A stretch of 64,000 bases of DNA from Agelas oroides (lineage: Eukaryota; Porifera; Demospongiae; Agelasida; Agelasidae). The translations under genes were made by a program, and so were the position numbers. The stretch lies in assembly GCA_949130485.1 (NCBI GenBank), contig OX422183.1, positions 9,080,636-9,144,635 of the forward strand, given 5' to 3'. The notes under the pieces are model-generated. The model saw only the letters and a program-made list of their open reading frames with translations. It was not told the origin of the DNA and ran no database searches. Every line of letters begins with the position of its first letter. Positions within the stretch are counted from its first letter, which is position 1. Below are positions 20,001 to 30,426 of this stretch, piece after piece.

Positions 20001-20228
20001 TACATGTAAACCGTACTGTCACGCCAGACGCTAGAATTATATCATCAGCACCGATACCTGCAAAATAAATTTTATATTAAAGCAGTTTCTGCATTTTGCG
20101 TCTTCATGTAGGCCTAGTACATGTAAAAACCTTAGCTAAACTAAACTCTCTAAATGTATAGCTATAAACTAACTTGGGATAAGCACAGCTACCGTGATTA
20201 TCAGCCCGAGACCCGTCGCAGTGAGCAT
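16892..20228 (-). CDS. Gene B: single-pass Ig/FN3 receptor, alternative tail possible (9 exons, 457 aa)
   Basis: Nine exons on the minus strand join in frame: 20228-20174, 20057-19779, 19688-19383, 19310-19246, 19171-18946, 18876-18769, 18004-17903, 17200-17167, 17090-16892. The 457-residue product has a signal peptide (1-18), Ig-like domain (19-111), FN3 (112-213), second FN3-like domain (214-310), Thr/Ser stalk (311-346), membrane segment with basic stop KHKRKSK (347-380), and a tail (381-457) containing QRLPTTGG repeats and ending AASLV, a possible class I PDZ ligand. No stop or frameshift was seen. It is a clear paralog of gene A, in the opposite orientation and tail-to-tail with it, but its membrane and tail exons differ. 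If the 34-nt exon is skipped, the last exon is read in another open frame with three YQQL motifs (450 aa). The ligand is unknown; a surface receptor or adhesion role is inferred from architecture. Confidence 0.83.
17167..17200 (-). CDS. Gene B exon 8: 34-nt tail exon, possible cassette
   Basis: Lies between TTGTTTCAG and GTATAC, phase 1 in and phase 2 out, encoding GKSPEMDQNPN. Resembles the start of the gene A tail (EIEMKPNQ). Because 34 is not a multiple of 3, including or skipping it decides the frame of the final exon. Confidence 0.6.
17903..18004 (-). CDS. Gene B exon 7: transmembrane segment
   Basis: 102 bp, phase 1-1, acceptor GGTTTCAG and donor GTATAG. A run of about 24 hydrophobic residues (GAAITAAVILLAVVAVIVW) precedes KHKRKSK. 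Not closely similar to the gene A membrane exon. Confidence 0.85.
18769..18876 (-). CDS. Gene B exon 6: stalk
   Basis: 108 bp, phase 1-1, starting with the conserved ECP and rich in Ser/Thr (HSDSISTTSSGADATRS). Donor GTATGT. Confidence 0.78.
18946..19171 (-). CDS. Gene B exon 5: second part of FN3-like domain 2
   Basis: 226 bp, identical in length to the gene A exon. VTELCKTRIPSYF, TTSGRVAVNTTTIQHDHQSG and AGNSAGTSLPTEIKVG are conserved. Confidence 0.9.
19246..19310 (-). CDS. Gene B exon 4: first part of FN3-like domain 2
   Basis: 65 bp, phase 1 in and phase 0 out, encoding IPRKLAADIRIAASHELH then IDFY before GTGAGT. Three codons shorter than the gene A exon. Confidence 0.8.
19383..19688 (-). 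CDS. Gene B exon 3: FN3 domain
   Basis: 306 bp, phase 1-1. VEWTPPYSS, ITQYTVYITDNYTGDVV and VSAWNAGGEGEWSDPV are nearly identical to gene A. Confidence 0.92.
19779..20057 (-). CDS. Gene B exon 2: Ig-like domain
   Basis: 279 bp, phase 1-1, acceptor TTTGCAG and donor GTTTGT. FTC, PTWFLNE and FNIYC mark the Ig fold. The extra Cys pair (EQCY, LTCD) is present as in gene A. Confidence 0.9.
20174..20228 (-). CDS. Gene B exon 1: signal peptide
   Basis: Reads MLTATGLGLIITVAVLIPS with the last codon split and donor GTTAGT (phase 1), 116 bp before the Ig exon. The hydrophobic core fits a signal peptide. Confidence 0.78.
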
Positions 20229-20934
20229 TCTTACGTCTGATAACAGAAAATTGTGTTGCGAATCCACTTGACAGTCCTCTCCTGCATCTTTTAATCATAG
20301 ATACTATTATCTATGAACACGTTCGCCGCGCGCTTGGGTACGGTCTTTACGACGGTTGCGTCATAATTAAAGTTGCTAGCGCTAACGTTTTGCACGTGAC
20401 AAAGCTGAAAGATGAGTACTGTCAGCACAAACCAAGATAGCAGCTGGTAGTTAGCACAGTGAGAGATTGTTGCGGAATGAGCAGCTGGTGCAACATGAGA
20501 CATCAGAAGAGCAAGAAGCAAGACTGTATACGTATCGAGGTTAGCTGGGTATCTCGCAAGCCACACCTCTCTGCGGAGGGTGTGGCCATAGATTATAGAC
20601 CTACGGAGGTATGGTAGGTTGGTTGTGTACGCATGTGCAAGATTTCCTGTTTCTATTGCGTGTATAGCCCCACCAGAGAAGTAGTCAAAAAAAAGAGCAA
20701 GAGGTATTTCTTGTGTGCTTCTCACAAGCCAGACCCACTTCCTCAAGAGAGGGAAGGGTCTGGTGAACTACGTATACAAGCCTTGTCCCGGCGCACTGTA
20801 CAGTGCGGCGGGACAAGGCTTGTATAGTGCAGTGCGCCCCAATCACGTTGCAGTATTTTGTCACATGATACATTACATCATTGTTTCAGTAGCAATACGA
20901 GGGGTCCGTCACGAAAGAAATCTCGTACACCGTC

Positions 20935-21032
20935 GGCAGAAATCCAAACTGAAATCCAGAAATCCAAACTGAAATCCAGAAATCCACTCTGAAATCCGGA
21001 AATCCACTCTAAAATCCGGAAATCCAATTCAG
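20935..21032. repeat. GAAATCC tandem repeats, first block
   Basis: About five copies of an 18-20 bp unit (GAAATCCAGAAATCCAAACT and variants). A second, related block lies at 21562-21690 in the same orientation. Confidence 0.8.
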
Positions 21033-21224
21033 GATTCTATTAAAATACTCCGCAAATATCCGTATACTTTACATTAATTACACTACAAGGACATGTACCG
21101 ATTTTCTATGACGTATAGAACATCACCACAATGAATGACCTTTGTACCCGGCCGATCTTCGCGGTCGGGTACAAAGGTCATTCTTCCAAGGTGATGTAAT
21201 TGCAATTGTCAGATGTATTATGTA

Positions 21225-21492
21225 GTATGGTATGAATATGTATGACAATCAACGAACATGCAGTATGCGTATGAATATGTATGACAATCAACGAACACGC
21301 AGTATGCGTATGAATATGTATGACAATCAACGAACATGCAGTATGGTATGAATATGTATGACAATCAACGAACATGCAGTATGCGTATGAATATGTATGA
21401 CAATCAACGAACACGCAGTATGCGTATGAATATGTATGACAATCAACGAACACGCAGTATGCGTATGTATATGTATGACAATCAACGAACAC
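21225..21492. repeat. 39-bp tandem repeat, about 7 copies
   Basis: Unit contains ATGTATGACAATCAACGAAC and GCAGTATGCG. 39 is divisible by 3, so a 13-residue reading-frame repeat appears on the minus strand by chance. I do not call it a protein. Confidence 0.9.
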
Positions 21493-21561
21493 GCTTCCTA
21501 TGCGCTATGTAGCGGTGAAGTGCCTGACATTGTATTGTTAGCATATAGGCTGAGAAGAATC

Positions 21562-21690
21562 CGCTTTGAAATCCAGAAATCCGCTTTGAAATCCAGAAAT
21601 CTGCTTTGAAATCCAGAAATCCACTTTGAAATCCAGAAATCCGCTTTGAAATCCAGAAATCCATTCTGAAATCCGAAATCCACGTGAAAT
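21562..21690. repeat. GAAATCC tandem repeats, second block
   Basis: About seven units of GCTTTGAAATCCAGAAATCC (20 bp), matching the block at 20935-21032. Confidence 0.85.
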
Positions 21691-22159
21691 CCAGTGGATT
21701 TCAAAATCTCGTACGCCAAGGCATGCCGTGGTGGACCCCTCGTAGCAATAGCAGTCTTGCAAACAGCGAAAGGGAGCTAGGACATCTTTCCTGCTACTAC
21801 AGGAACTGTAAAAACACTTCGAGAATAGTTTTCAGGGAGATTGCTTACCCCCCCCCAACAGGTAATTCAAGAGTGCATTATTTGAAATCTAGTTACCTTA
21901 TCCAGCTAATTGCATTCCGGTGGGACAAGGCTTGTATACGCAGTTCACCAGACCCTTCCCTCTCTTGCGGAAGTGGGTCTGGCTTACGAGACTAGCCTCA
22001 CCCACTTGCCTTTGGCATTTGCCCTCTTCCAAAACCTACATTTCTACATTTCTATGTGGACCTCTGCCCATACTTAAAGCCATGCAAGTCATTAGCATAT
22101 TGTGTATCTAGGGAATGTGTGGATGAGAGGTATTACTGCTTGTTGTGAATTGCAGTAAT

Positions 22160-22291
<132 letters not shown>

Positions 22292-22471
22292 TATATGGGG
22301 ATGGAGGAGCAACATTCCAGTTCCAGTGCAGGGGTTCTAGTCGCTGTCCAGTCAGGAGTGTCCCCTGTACTCAGGGTCAAGGTTCAAGGTTCGTCCATTT
22401 CCTTCTGCCTTATCTGGCAGTTTAGATAAACTACTAATATTCATGAACAGTTAATTGGCCAGCAGTGCAAA

Positions 22472-22528
22472 TAGCCTCGTTCCAAGGCTCTCGGAGCGAA
22501 AGTTGGGTGGGGCCTGGGAACAAGGCTA
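22472..22528. mobile_element. Short TAG-foldback element
   Basis: TAGCCTCGTTCCAAGGC at left and GCCTGGGAACAAGGCTA at right. No convincing 9-bp duplication remains. Confidence 0.65.
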
Positions 22529-22682
22529 GCCCTGATGATGACTGAAGTATTCAAAAACAGTTTACCAAATTTCAAGCTGTTAAAATGCTTGAGATGTATG
22601 ATAAAGAAACAAGGCTAGTTTGTATACATAATATGGAGCTGAAAAGGGTCACTACAGATGACTGGCTAAAGACGAGAATATA

Positions 22683-22833
22683 TAATTATCACCATAGTAC
22701 GAAGCTATACCGGAAAATATCACGAGTTTGTTGCCGTCTGTATTGTTACGAGTGCGCAGCACGAGTAACAATGCCAACGGCAACAAACGAGTGATGTTTT
22801 TTTTCCGGTATAGCTTGGTACTATGGTGATAAT
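22683..22833. repeat. Long hairpin element
   Basis: ATTATCACCATAGTACGAAGC, then CTATACCGG, then CGAGTTTGTTGCCG at left are repeated inverted at right with a short loop near 22760. About 150 bp, MITE-like. Followed at 22880-22990 by three copies of a GTGACTTGTAGTACCTGATA repeat. Confidence 0.75.
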
Positions 22834-23603
22834 GATTTTATCATACGAACCTTCGATTTCATTGCACGTTCAGATGCAGCGCACGTGACTTGTAGTACCT
22901 GATACGGATTCTCGCGTGACTTGTAGTACCTGATACGGATTCTCACGTGACTTGTAGTACTGATACGGATTGTCGCGTGACTTGTAGTAAAAAATACGGC
23001 TTTTTATAAACTGCGCGCAGCTGGAAGGCTTCCCCATTGACTCCCATACATTAGCGTGAGTTAGACGTATGGTAAAAGCTCCTTATGCAGGAACCAACTA
23101 TGAACCAACTGTTTTGAGTGACATAGAACACCACAACCAATACACCTCAGGGTTTCATACAGGGGGGGGGGGGGGGTACTGGGATTTCCCCCCCCCCCCC
23201 CTGAAATTTGAGAATTATGATGTCATAATTACCTCAACAGATACAATAGGGTATACAACACAATAACAAAGTATATAGCATTATTATAGGCTTAAGCTGA
23301 ATCTGATGATTCTTGCCCTTAAATTTGTCCAGAGTTTCTACTAAACCCTATTGGGTGAATCGACACGTGCATGTGCCCGTTGCACGCATCTACATTTCCC
23401 ACCCCCAGGAAAAAATCCTGTATGAAATCCTGCACCTTGAAACCGGCTCCACTGGAAGCCAAACCCTCCCTCCCCATATAATTCCACAAGTCTGGCACAG
23501 GCCGGCCGGGTTGCTAAAACTACATGTTACCACCAGCACTCCTTGACAACCCCTGACTGGACACTGGACTACAACAACCAATAGGTTAGATATACTGAGT
23601 TTA

Positions 23604-24750
23604 ATGGCCGATTTGCACTATAGGATCACGTGATTACTGCCACGCCCCTCTGGGGGTCAGCTCCTTCTCGTTCTCCGTATATACAAAATGTATGAGAAAT
23701 GATTACCGTGGTCAATAAAATAGCTTGGCGCTCGTGTACAGCGTGTCCTCCAGCCATCGTTTTGAGATTATCTATTGCGCAGATACTTTAAGCTCTGCTA
23801 CAGTATATAGCCAATACTCTAAAGCACTTTGTACGCGAAAAACACAGCAAATTTCTACTGCCATGATTGCAGAACAACGGCTAGACCGACTAAAAACCGA
23901 CTTACACTACTTGTACTTCGACAGCTAGTGAAGATGATGTTCCCAGGGCTTCACTGCACAGCAGGACCTTCACAGTTACTAAGTTGAAAGTACTGTCGTG
24001 AAACCATGACCACCATAGTCCCACCCTCAAATTTTAATGACTCACACATACAATGCACATCCCCATACAACTACAAGCACATACACAACCAGAGTCAAGC
24101 TGTGCACAGGAAGAGAGGCTAGAACAAGTATCACGGTGCCTGGAAACAGTACATACAAGTATTAATGCTAGCAATATGCCAAGTGGTCCACAGAAGCTGG
24201 AATGTCCAATCATAATTCAGGTCCGTGATCTTTTGTCATACCCATTCATGGATGGTTAGCTGCCCCACTGTTCACTCTGATGATAAGCCTGTCTCATCAG
24301 GAAATCAGTGTACCTACATAGACACAATGACATCTGTAAAGTAGCATTCAGTGGGGAATCATATTTCTTGCAGATGACTCCACACAGAAACTCTAATGCC
24401 AACAGTAACTAGCTAGATTTGAAGAGCTGTTTGTACAGCAGCTGAAACTGGCTTCATCTCTCTGCACCCGCCCATTAATAACGTGTACACAAAGGCTAGC
24501 AGCCAGGCTTTCACGACTTTTGGCTCACCTGAGTTGGCTGACATCCCAAGATTGGTTCATATAGTGTTCACAGTCAAGGTAATCCACCCTAGAACAGCCA
24601 CATAAAGTATGTTTTCCATCTATCTTCTCGATCACGAACGGCAGCTGACTTTGTGCCGTGCTGTCAGCACTCACCATACGTTTTCTATGGCGATTCCGCG
24701 GACCATGACCCCCAGCTGTATCACATGATCCTATAGTGCAAGTCAGCCAT
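23604..24750. mobile_element. Non-autonomous DNA transposon, about 1.15 kb, related to the one in gene A
   Basis: Ends ATGGCCGATTTGCACTATAGG and its inverted near-copy (CCTATAGTGCAAGTCAGCCAT). The terminal ATGGCYGAYTTGCA and the subterminal CCATAGARAAYGTATGG resemble the element at 9993-11118, and so does the size. Two small reading frames inside are unlike any transposase I know. Confidence 0.75.
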
Positions 24751-26191
24751 TTATCACCTACATGGTTGGATAAATAGACTCTGAATTATGTACTTCCTGA
24801 AGTACATAATTCCCTCCCCTACATGAAACCCTACATGAGGCAACCACATTAGGCCCAACCAAACACTGCTGACATGTACAATGCATTGGGTGGCGCAATT
24901 GCTATGTTAGGTTACTTTCCCATGACCTATATTGCTACTTAGACATCCTCTCTGAGTGCTTCCCATGCCTCACTGAAATCTTATCTCAGGAGGATGCAAT
25001 CCTCTAAATCTACCACATGGGAACCACAAGCATGGCCATAGCAACAGGTCGGTTGGTTTGGTCTTGACCCACACGGACTCACATGCACAAATTGAATCAA
25101 GTATGCATCGACCACAAAGGGGGAGAGGGCATGTAACTTTGTAAACGGCAAATAAATCGGTTCTATCTATAGTTACTGCTTTGTGGCACATGCTAATTCA
25201 CTTTGTTGCAAATCGGTGAATTTCTCATGTAAATTGACTGCTGGCACCTAACACAACTGTCTTATGCCCTGCACTTGGCCAGCAAATTCCAACAAACTGT
25301 TACGAGTGAAGCCTACTGATAACTGCTTACCTGTGAGCAGTGCCCGCAGTATGTAGGACAGACAAGGCGTTATTACTGCCAGCTGCTCTACACTTGGATG
25401 ACATGCTACACTCCCCCACACTGTCATATTTTTTCGGTTCCTTTGTTTTAGCGCATCTAGCGTGTGTGCGATATTTTGCATAAATGGCATAATATACCTC
25501 AAGAAAAAAAGATCTCCAAGCTTCTATGATGTCTTTAAAATGACACTGTTGTTCATCATGTTTTGTTTTATATATGTGCATTTGCGGCACAGCTTTGCCA
25601 CAAATTCTTTCACAAAGCAAATGGCTACTTCTGAAGTAGTTGAAGGCTTCTTCCAAAAATGTGAAAGGCCTCATTCATGCACACATACTCTTCTGAGTCT
25701 GAGTTTCTAGATCTACTCTTTGGTATTCTGGAGCTGTTTAAGCTTTCCAAAGCTCTGTTTATGCATTTCAGAGCTGTGTTTGTGGCGCAGTAGTTGAAAT
25801 GGTTTCCGTAAATGCAGCATCATTTTTAAAGATGTGTATGTACACAGCTTGCGCATGTAGCACACCACCTCAAAATACCTTACCAACAACCAGCACATGA
25901 CAAAGCACATGACAAAGGTGAACTTGCTAACTCTTTTCTCCGCACTCTCATATACATTTCACATGCTGAAATATACCCACTCAGTACACACTACACATTA
26001 GGTGTAAAGCTATTACACCTCCACAGAACCCTATAGTGCAAGTTAGTTTACACTGCAGCCACATCAAGGCTTCAATACACCTGTTTACCACTTAAATTAT
26101 CTATCACAAACGTTTTCTCACAGCAAGGAGCCTGTAGATACAACTTCTACTTGTACCATTGTGTGTCAAAATGTTCTTATTTGCACTGTTT

Positions 26192-26225
<34 letters not shown>

Positions 26226-26689
26226 CTCTATAATAAATTTATGCAATATGCAAAGGGTACAACAGTAGCAGTAAGCTAATAAGAGATGCACCCATATTAC
26301 AAGTATTTAACTAATATAATAAAGATGAGTATTTAACTGTGACTTAAAGGAAGTGAATGAATGTGCATTAGTAATACTATTAGGTAATGAGTTCCAAAGT
26401 GAAATAGAATGTGGAACAAATGAGTACAAGAAACTATTGGTATGTGCATAAGGTTGAATAAAACTATTACTATTTACATGTGCCCTAGTACTACGACGTA
26501 CAAAAACAGGAGGGTTGTCATTTTAGCTTTCAGGTGTTGCACTTTCTGATGATCAGACAATTAATGCACACCTCTTTTGAAGTGGTCCCACAAACATTAA
26601 TTGGGTGGATGGTGTAAACACAGACAGCTTTTATCAGTGACAACTTTTCACTGCAACGTGTCTGGTCTGACTTAACAACACTCTCTTCC
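24751..26689. other. Non-coding stretch
   Basis: No gene supported. Poly-T of about 38 at 26188-26225 may be the tail of a minus-strand retroelement. 25550-25790 has blocks resembling, inverted, 31195-31430 (GCATTTGCRGCACAGCTT). Confidence 0.5.
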
Positions 26690-26930
26690 ACTAATTGATA
26701 CTCCGACACTTAAGAAACGTTGTGCTCTTGTTGCACACACAGAGTTTCAGCAGACATTAGAACTGTAGGATAGGTGGGCTAACCAACATGTTTGAAATTT
26801 GACTCCAAACAGTCTTCTACCGATGATCTAGCACAGTTGCTACTGTGCTTAGACCTTTGAAGTCTGGGGTCCGAAAATATATCAGTTGATCCGAGAATAA
26901 ATTTTTGCCTCTACCTATTGTATGAGGGGG
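26690..26930. repeat. Dispersed repeat, inverted partner at 38262-38775
   Basis: Shared blocks include AAGAAACGTTG, GAACTGTAGGATAGGTGGGC and GGGGTCCGAAAATATATCAG. The partner carries about 310 bp more in the middle, so this copy is internally deleted. Confidence 0.8.
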
Positions 26931-26952
26931 ACAAAATTTGTGTGCAAACATA

Positions 26953-27978
26953 TCTATATACGAGTGAAAGGGGGTGGTACACAAAGTCAAGGTAGCTAAA
27001 GTCTGTATATGAGTGAAAGGGGGCGGTACACAAAATCGAGGTAGTGGAGTAGCTAATGTCTGTATATGAGTGAAAGGGGGTGGTACACAAAGTCGAGGTA
27101 GCTAATGTCTGTATATGAGTGGAAGGGGGCGGTACACAAAGTCAAGGTAGCTAAAGTCTGTATATGAGTGAAAGGGGGCGGTACACAAAGTCGAGGTAGC
27201 TAATGTCTGTATATGAGTGAAAGGGGGCGGTACACAAAGTCGAGGTAGCTAATGTCTGTATATGAGTGAAAGGGGGCGGTACACAAAGTCGAGGTAGCTA
27301 ATGTCTGTATATGAGTGAAAGGGGGCGGTACACAAAGTCAAGGTAGCTAATGTCTGTATACGAGTGAAAGGGGCGGTACACAAAGTCAAGGTAGCTAATG
27401 TCTGTATACGAGTGAAAGGGGGCGGTACACAAAGTCGAGGTAGCTAATGTCTGTATATGAGTGAAAGGGGGCGGTACACAAAGTCAAGGTAGCTAATGTC
27501 TGTATATGAGTGAAAGGGGCGGTACACAAAGTCGAGGTAGTGGAGTAGCTAATGTCTGTATATGAGTGAAAGGGGCGGTACACAAAGTCAAGGTAGCTAA
27601 TGTCTGTATATGAGTGAAAGGGGGCGGTACACAAAGTCGAGGTAGCTAAAGTCTGTATATGAGTGAAAGGGGGCGGTACACAAAGTCGAGGTAGTGGAGT
27701 AGCTAAAGTCTGTATACGAGTGAAAGGGGGCGGTACACAAAGTCAAGGTAGCTAATGTCTGTATATGAGTGAAAGGGGGCGGTACACAAAGTCGAGGTAG
27801 CTAATGTCTGTATATGAGTGAAAGGGGGCGGTACACAAAGTCGAGGTAGTGGAGTAGCTAAAGTCTGTATACGAGTGAAAGGGGACGGTACACAAAGTCA
27901 AGGTAGCTAATGTCTGTATATGAGTGAAAGGGGGCGGTACACAAAGTCGAGGTAGCTAAAGTCTGTATATGAGTGAAA
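26953..27978. repeat. 49-bp minisatellite, about 20 copies
   Basis: Unit contains GTATATGAGTGAAAGGGGGC, GGTACACAAAGTCGAGG and TAGCTAATGTC. Several units have an 8-bp longer form (GTAGTGGAGTAGC). Starts right after the dispersed repeat at 26690-26930. Confidence 0.97.
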
Positions 27979-28569
27979 ATGATCTAGAATGTTCTAGAAG
28001 TTGTAATGAGCTAACAGCATCATCTACCTTAGCCATAAAAGGAAATCCTCTACCTTAGAAGGGAATCCTTAGATCATTACAAGTAAGATACACAGAACAA
28101 CGTGCAACAACCAATACACAAAAAAAAACAAATGTGTCAATACTTAAATAATTATATTTTTCTAGTCATCCTACATATGTACATGTACATGTGCATGTAC
28201 ACGACTTCAAGTATTTGTTATTGCATGAGCACGAGGGTATAATATTAGATACAACCTCTTTGTTACAGCGGAGTGAGTAACTAATTTGTGGCATGTTCAA
28301 CACAAATCCGTTCTGAGCAGCAGAGTAATTATGATTCAGTGGGAACTAACACATACACGAGTAACATTTACTATCCTCCCACTAAATGCATTCTTAATTT
28401 GGTAGCTAGATACTTGCTGTTGCAAGGCACGAACGTATTTCCATTGTCCACCATAGCCACTGTTTCTAAATTACGAGATTTAGTGCTTGCAACACCAAGT
28501 GAGCCCACCAATTTTTTTTCTTTTGCAGTTGTTGGTGTCTTTTCAGCTCCAGGTAAGGCAGTGTAATGC

Positions 28570-28977
28570 TAGCCTCGTTCCCAGGCCTTCCCACCGTCCA
28601 GTTTTTGATCACTTGCAGTATGCCAAAACAGAGGGGGAAGGCCTGAGCCATTTTATCACGTGAATGATGTCTAGGTAGACAGAGGGGGGAAAGGTCTCCA
28701 ATCGAAAGAACGCATTTCGCACATGCGTTCTTCGTTTTAAACCAGAAGCGGTACGTTTTTTGCTTCGCGAATGTTCGAAACTCAAGCGCTTGGGGCTGAA
28801 ACTACAAAATAAGGCCTCGAGCTCGTTCTCTCGATGGGGGACCCCTCCCCCAATCTGTCTACCTAGGTAGACACTGACGTCATTCATGTGATAAAATGGA
28901 CCAGGCCTTCCCCGTTCGCTTTTGCATACTGCAAGCAATCAAAAACTGGATGGTGGGAAGGCCTGGGAACGAGGCTA
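28570..28977. mobile_element. 408-bp TAG-foldback element with perfect 9-bp duplication
   Basis: TAGCCTCGTTCCCAGGCCTTC at the left end and its complement at the right, with arms including CAGTTTTTGATCACTTGCAG. Flanked by GTGTAATGC at 28561-28569 and 28978-28986. An inner pair around 28665 and 28860 (CTAGGTAGACAGA / TCTGTCTACCTAGG) gives a second nested hairpin. Confidence 0.9.
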
Positions 28978-29205
28978 GTGTAATGCTATTCTAAGTTATG
29001 TAGCTAGTTTACACTGTCGGCATGTGACATCAGAGGTACTGTATCTCAGACATTGTGATACATTGTGCAGTGCCTCTGACAGTCTAACTTAGTGGGCGTG
29101 AAGCAACACTTTGATACACCCTTGCAACATGCCACTAACTAAGTTATAGGTACTTATCTCTACATGGACATTGTTGTGGCTTTGCAGGCAGCATGTAGGT
29201 CAATA

Positions 29206-29280
29206 GTCTATCAAGCCAGCCTATCTCTCACCCTCCAGAAAAGTTTTCTGGAGGGTGAGAGATAGGTTGGCTTGATAGAC
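29206..29280. repeat. 75-bp nearly perfect palindrome
   Basis: Arms of about 37 bp, starting GTCTATCAAGCCAGCCTATC, with a loop of one or two bases. Ends differ from the TAG family. Confidence 0.9.
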
Positions 29281-29663
29281 GACCCCCCCCCTACACAGCA
29301 GAGAAAGGGTAACACAAACTCTGCAAGTTTTTCAACCATGTTTGGGAAGTTAGCAAACCGTTGTTCATTCGTAAACTATGGTTGGAAAGGTTGACAGGCT
29401 ATTACAATCTGAATTTGCAATAGCAGGTGCAATTCACAAACTCCGAATTAGTATTCCTAGAAGTTGTGAAGTCAGAATTACTTATACTTAGTGCACAGTT
29501 ATTGACATTCAGAACAAAGTTCACGAACCTCATGAATCATGCTGTGCAAGTCACTTGACAGATGTACATGAAGTAACAATACATGTGGCCGAACATTTGC
29601 TAGTTCACCACAAACTAATTGCTCACTGTCAAACTAACATTAATTTTTGATTGTGTACTGTAA

Positions 29664-29665
<2 letters not shown>

Positions 29666-29717
<52 letters not shown>

Positions 29718-29737
29718 TGTGTGTGTGTGTGTGTGTA
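29666..29737. repeat. (GT)n microsatellite with one interruption
   Basis: TG repeats with a single ATG interruption near 29711. Confidence 0.97.
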
Positions 29738-30168
29738 CACAGTGGCAGTAAGTGCATCCTGACAATCTTTAGGCTGTTTTCAGAAGAGTCTGCTACCATG
29801 TTCCAACCCCACTCTTGGTTCTGGAACAGATGATATCTCACCTCAGATCTTAATGAAAAGCTTTTGACCTCGAGGGGCTCAACTACGCATGAAACACATG
29901 CTAAGATAGCACAAATTCTTCTGCTAGGTTCATGGTTCATGTGTCAAATAGTATATATTTTTGTGTACGTGTTGACTGCCTTATGTACGCATACAAATCC
30001 CAGTTTTGATACCCCCTATTGTGAGGTCAGCTAAGTTCATCTTGATAATGTTTACTGTTCAGGCTATGAATTTACAGTCTAGTAGAAGCCTCTTGTGATG
30101 ATAACCATGGGAACGGAGTGCTTTTGATCATTCATACACTATCAACTGCTAGCATTGAAGGCACTCTA

Positions 30169-30266
30169 TAGCCTCGAACCCAGGCTTTCCGTTCCGGATT
30201 TTGTCTTGCAGCTTTGGAGAAAATTGCGAGACAAAATCCGGAACGGAAAGCCTGGGTTCGAGGCTA
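30169..30266. mobile_element. 98-bp TAG-foldback element, near-perfect arms, 9-bp duplication
   Basis: TAGCCTCGAACCCAGGC start, with arms matching almost base for base. Flanked by GGCACTCTA at 30160-30168 and 30267-30275. High arm identity suggests a young insertion. Confidence 0.92.
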
Positions 30267-30426
30267 GGCACTCTAGGACACTACCACTGTTTACACTGCA
30301 TCACACGTACAAATACATTTTACATTAACTTAACCTTTTCCAGGGCATTATAAAACACTGATGAAAAAAAAAAAAAACAGCTCATAGATATACCAGCTTC
30401 TAATGATCAACATTATTGGGCATCAA

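Larger units (their letters stand above)
20728..21987. mobile_element. Composite 1.26-kb element with about 75-bp inverted ends
   Basis: AAGCCAGACCCACTTCC, then GGGAAGGGTCTGGTGAAC and CAAGCCTTGTCCC at the left are repeated inverted at 21910-21987. Inside lie a hairpin (20778-20822), a second inverted pair (GAGGGGTCC near 20900 and its complement near 21738), GAAATCC repeats, a short hairpin (21136-21180) and a 39-bp tandem array. No transposase is recognised. The left end lacks the TAG terminus seen at the right. Confidence 0.72.

Noticed and set aside
21178-21492. 13-residue repeat protein (FVDCHTYSYAYCV-like) on the minus strand
   Set aside because: The 39-bp tandem unit is divisible by three, so a repeated frame is automatic. 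It lies inside a MITE-like element.
26953-27978. CRISPR-like array
   Set aside because: Units are contiguous near-identical 49-57 bp repeats with no unique spacers, in an animal genome.
28288-28566. 92-residue frame near 28.3 kb
   Set aside because: No domain, no paralog, and the end runs into a transposon flank; probably chance.
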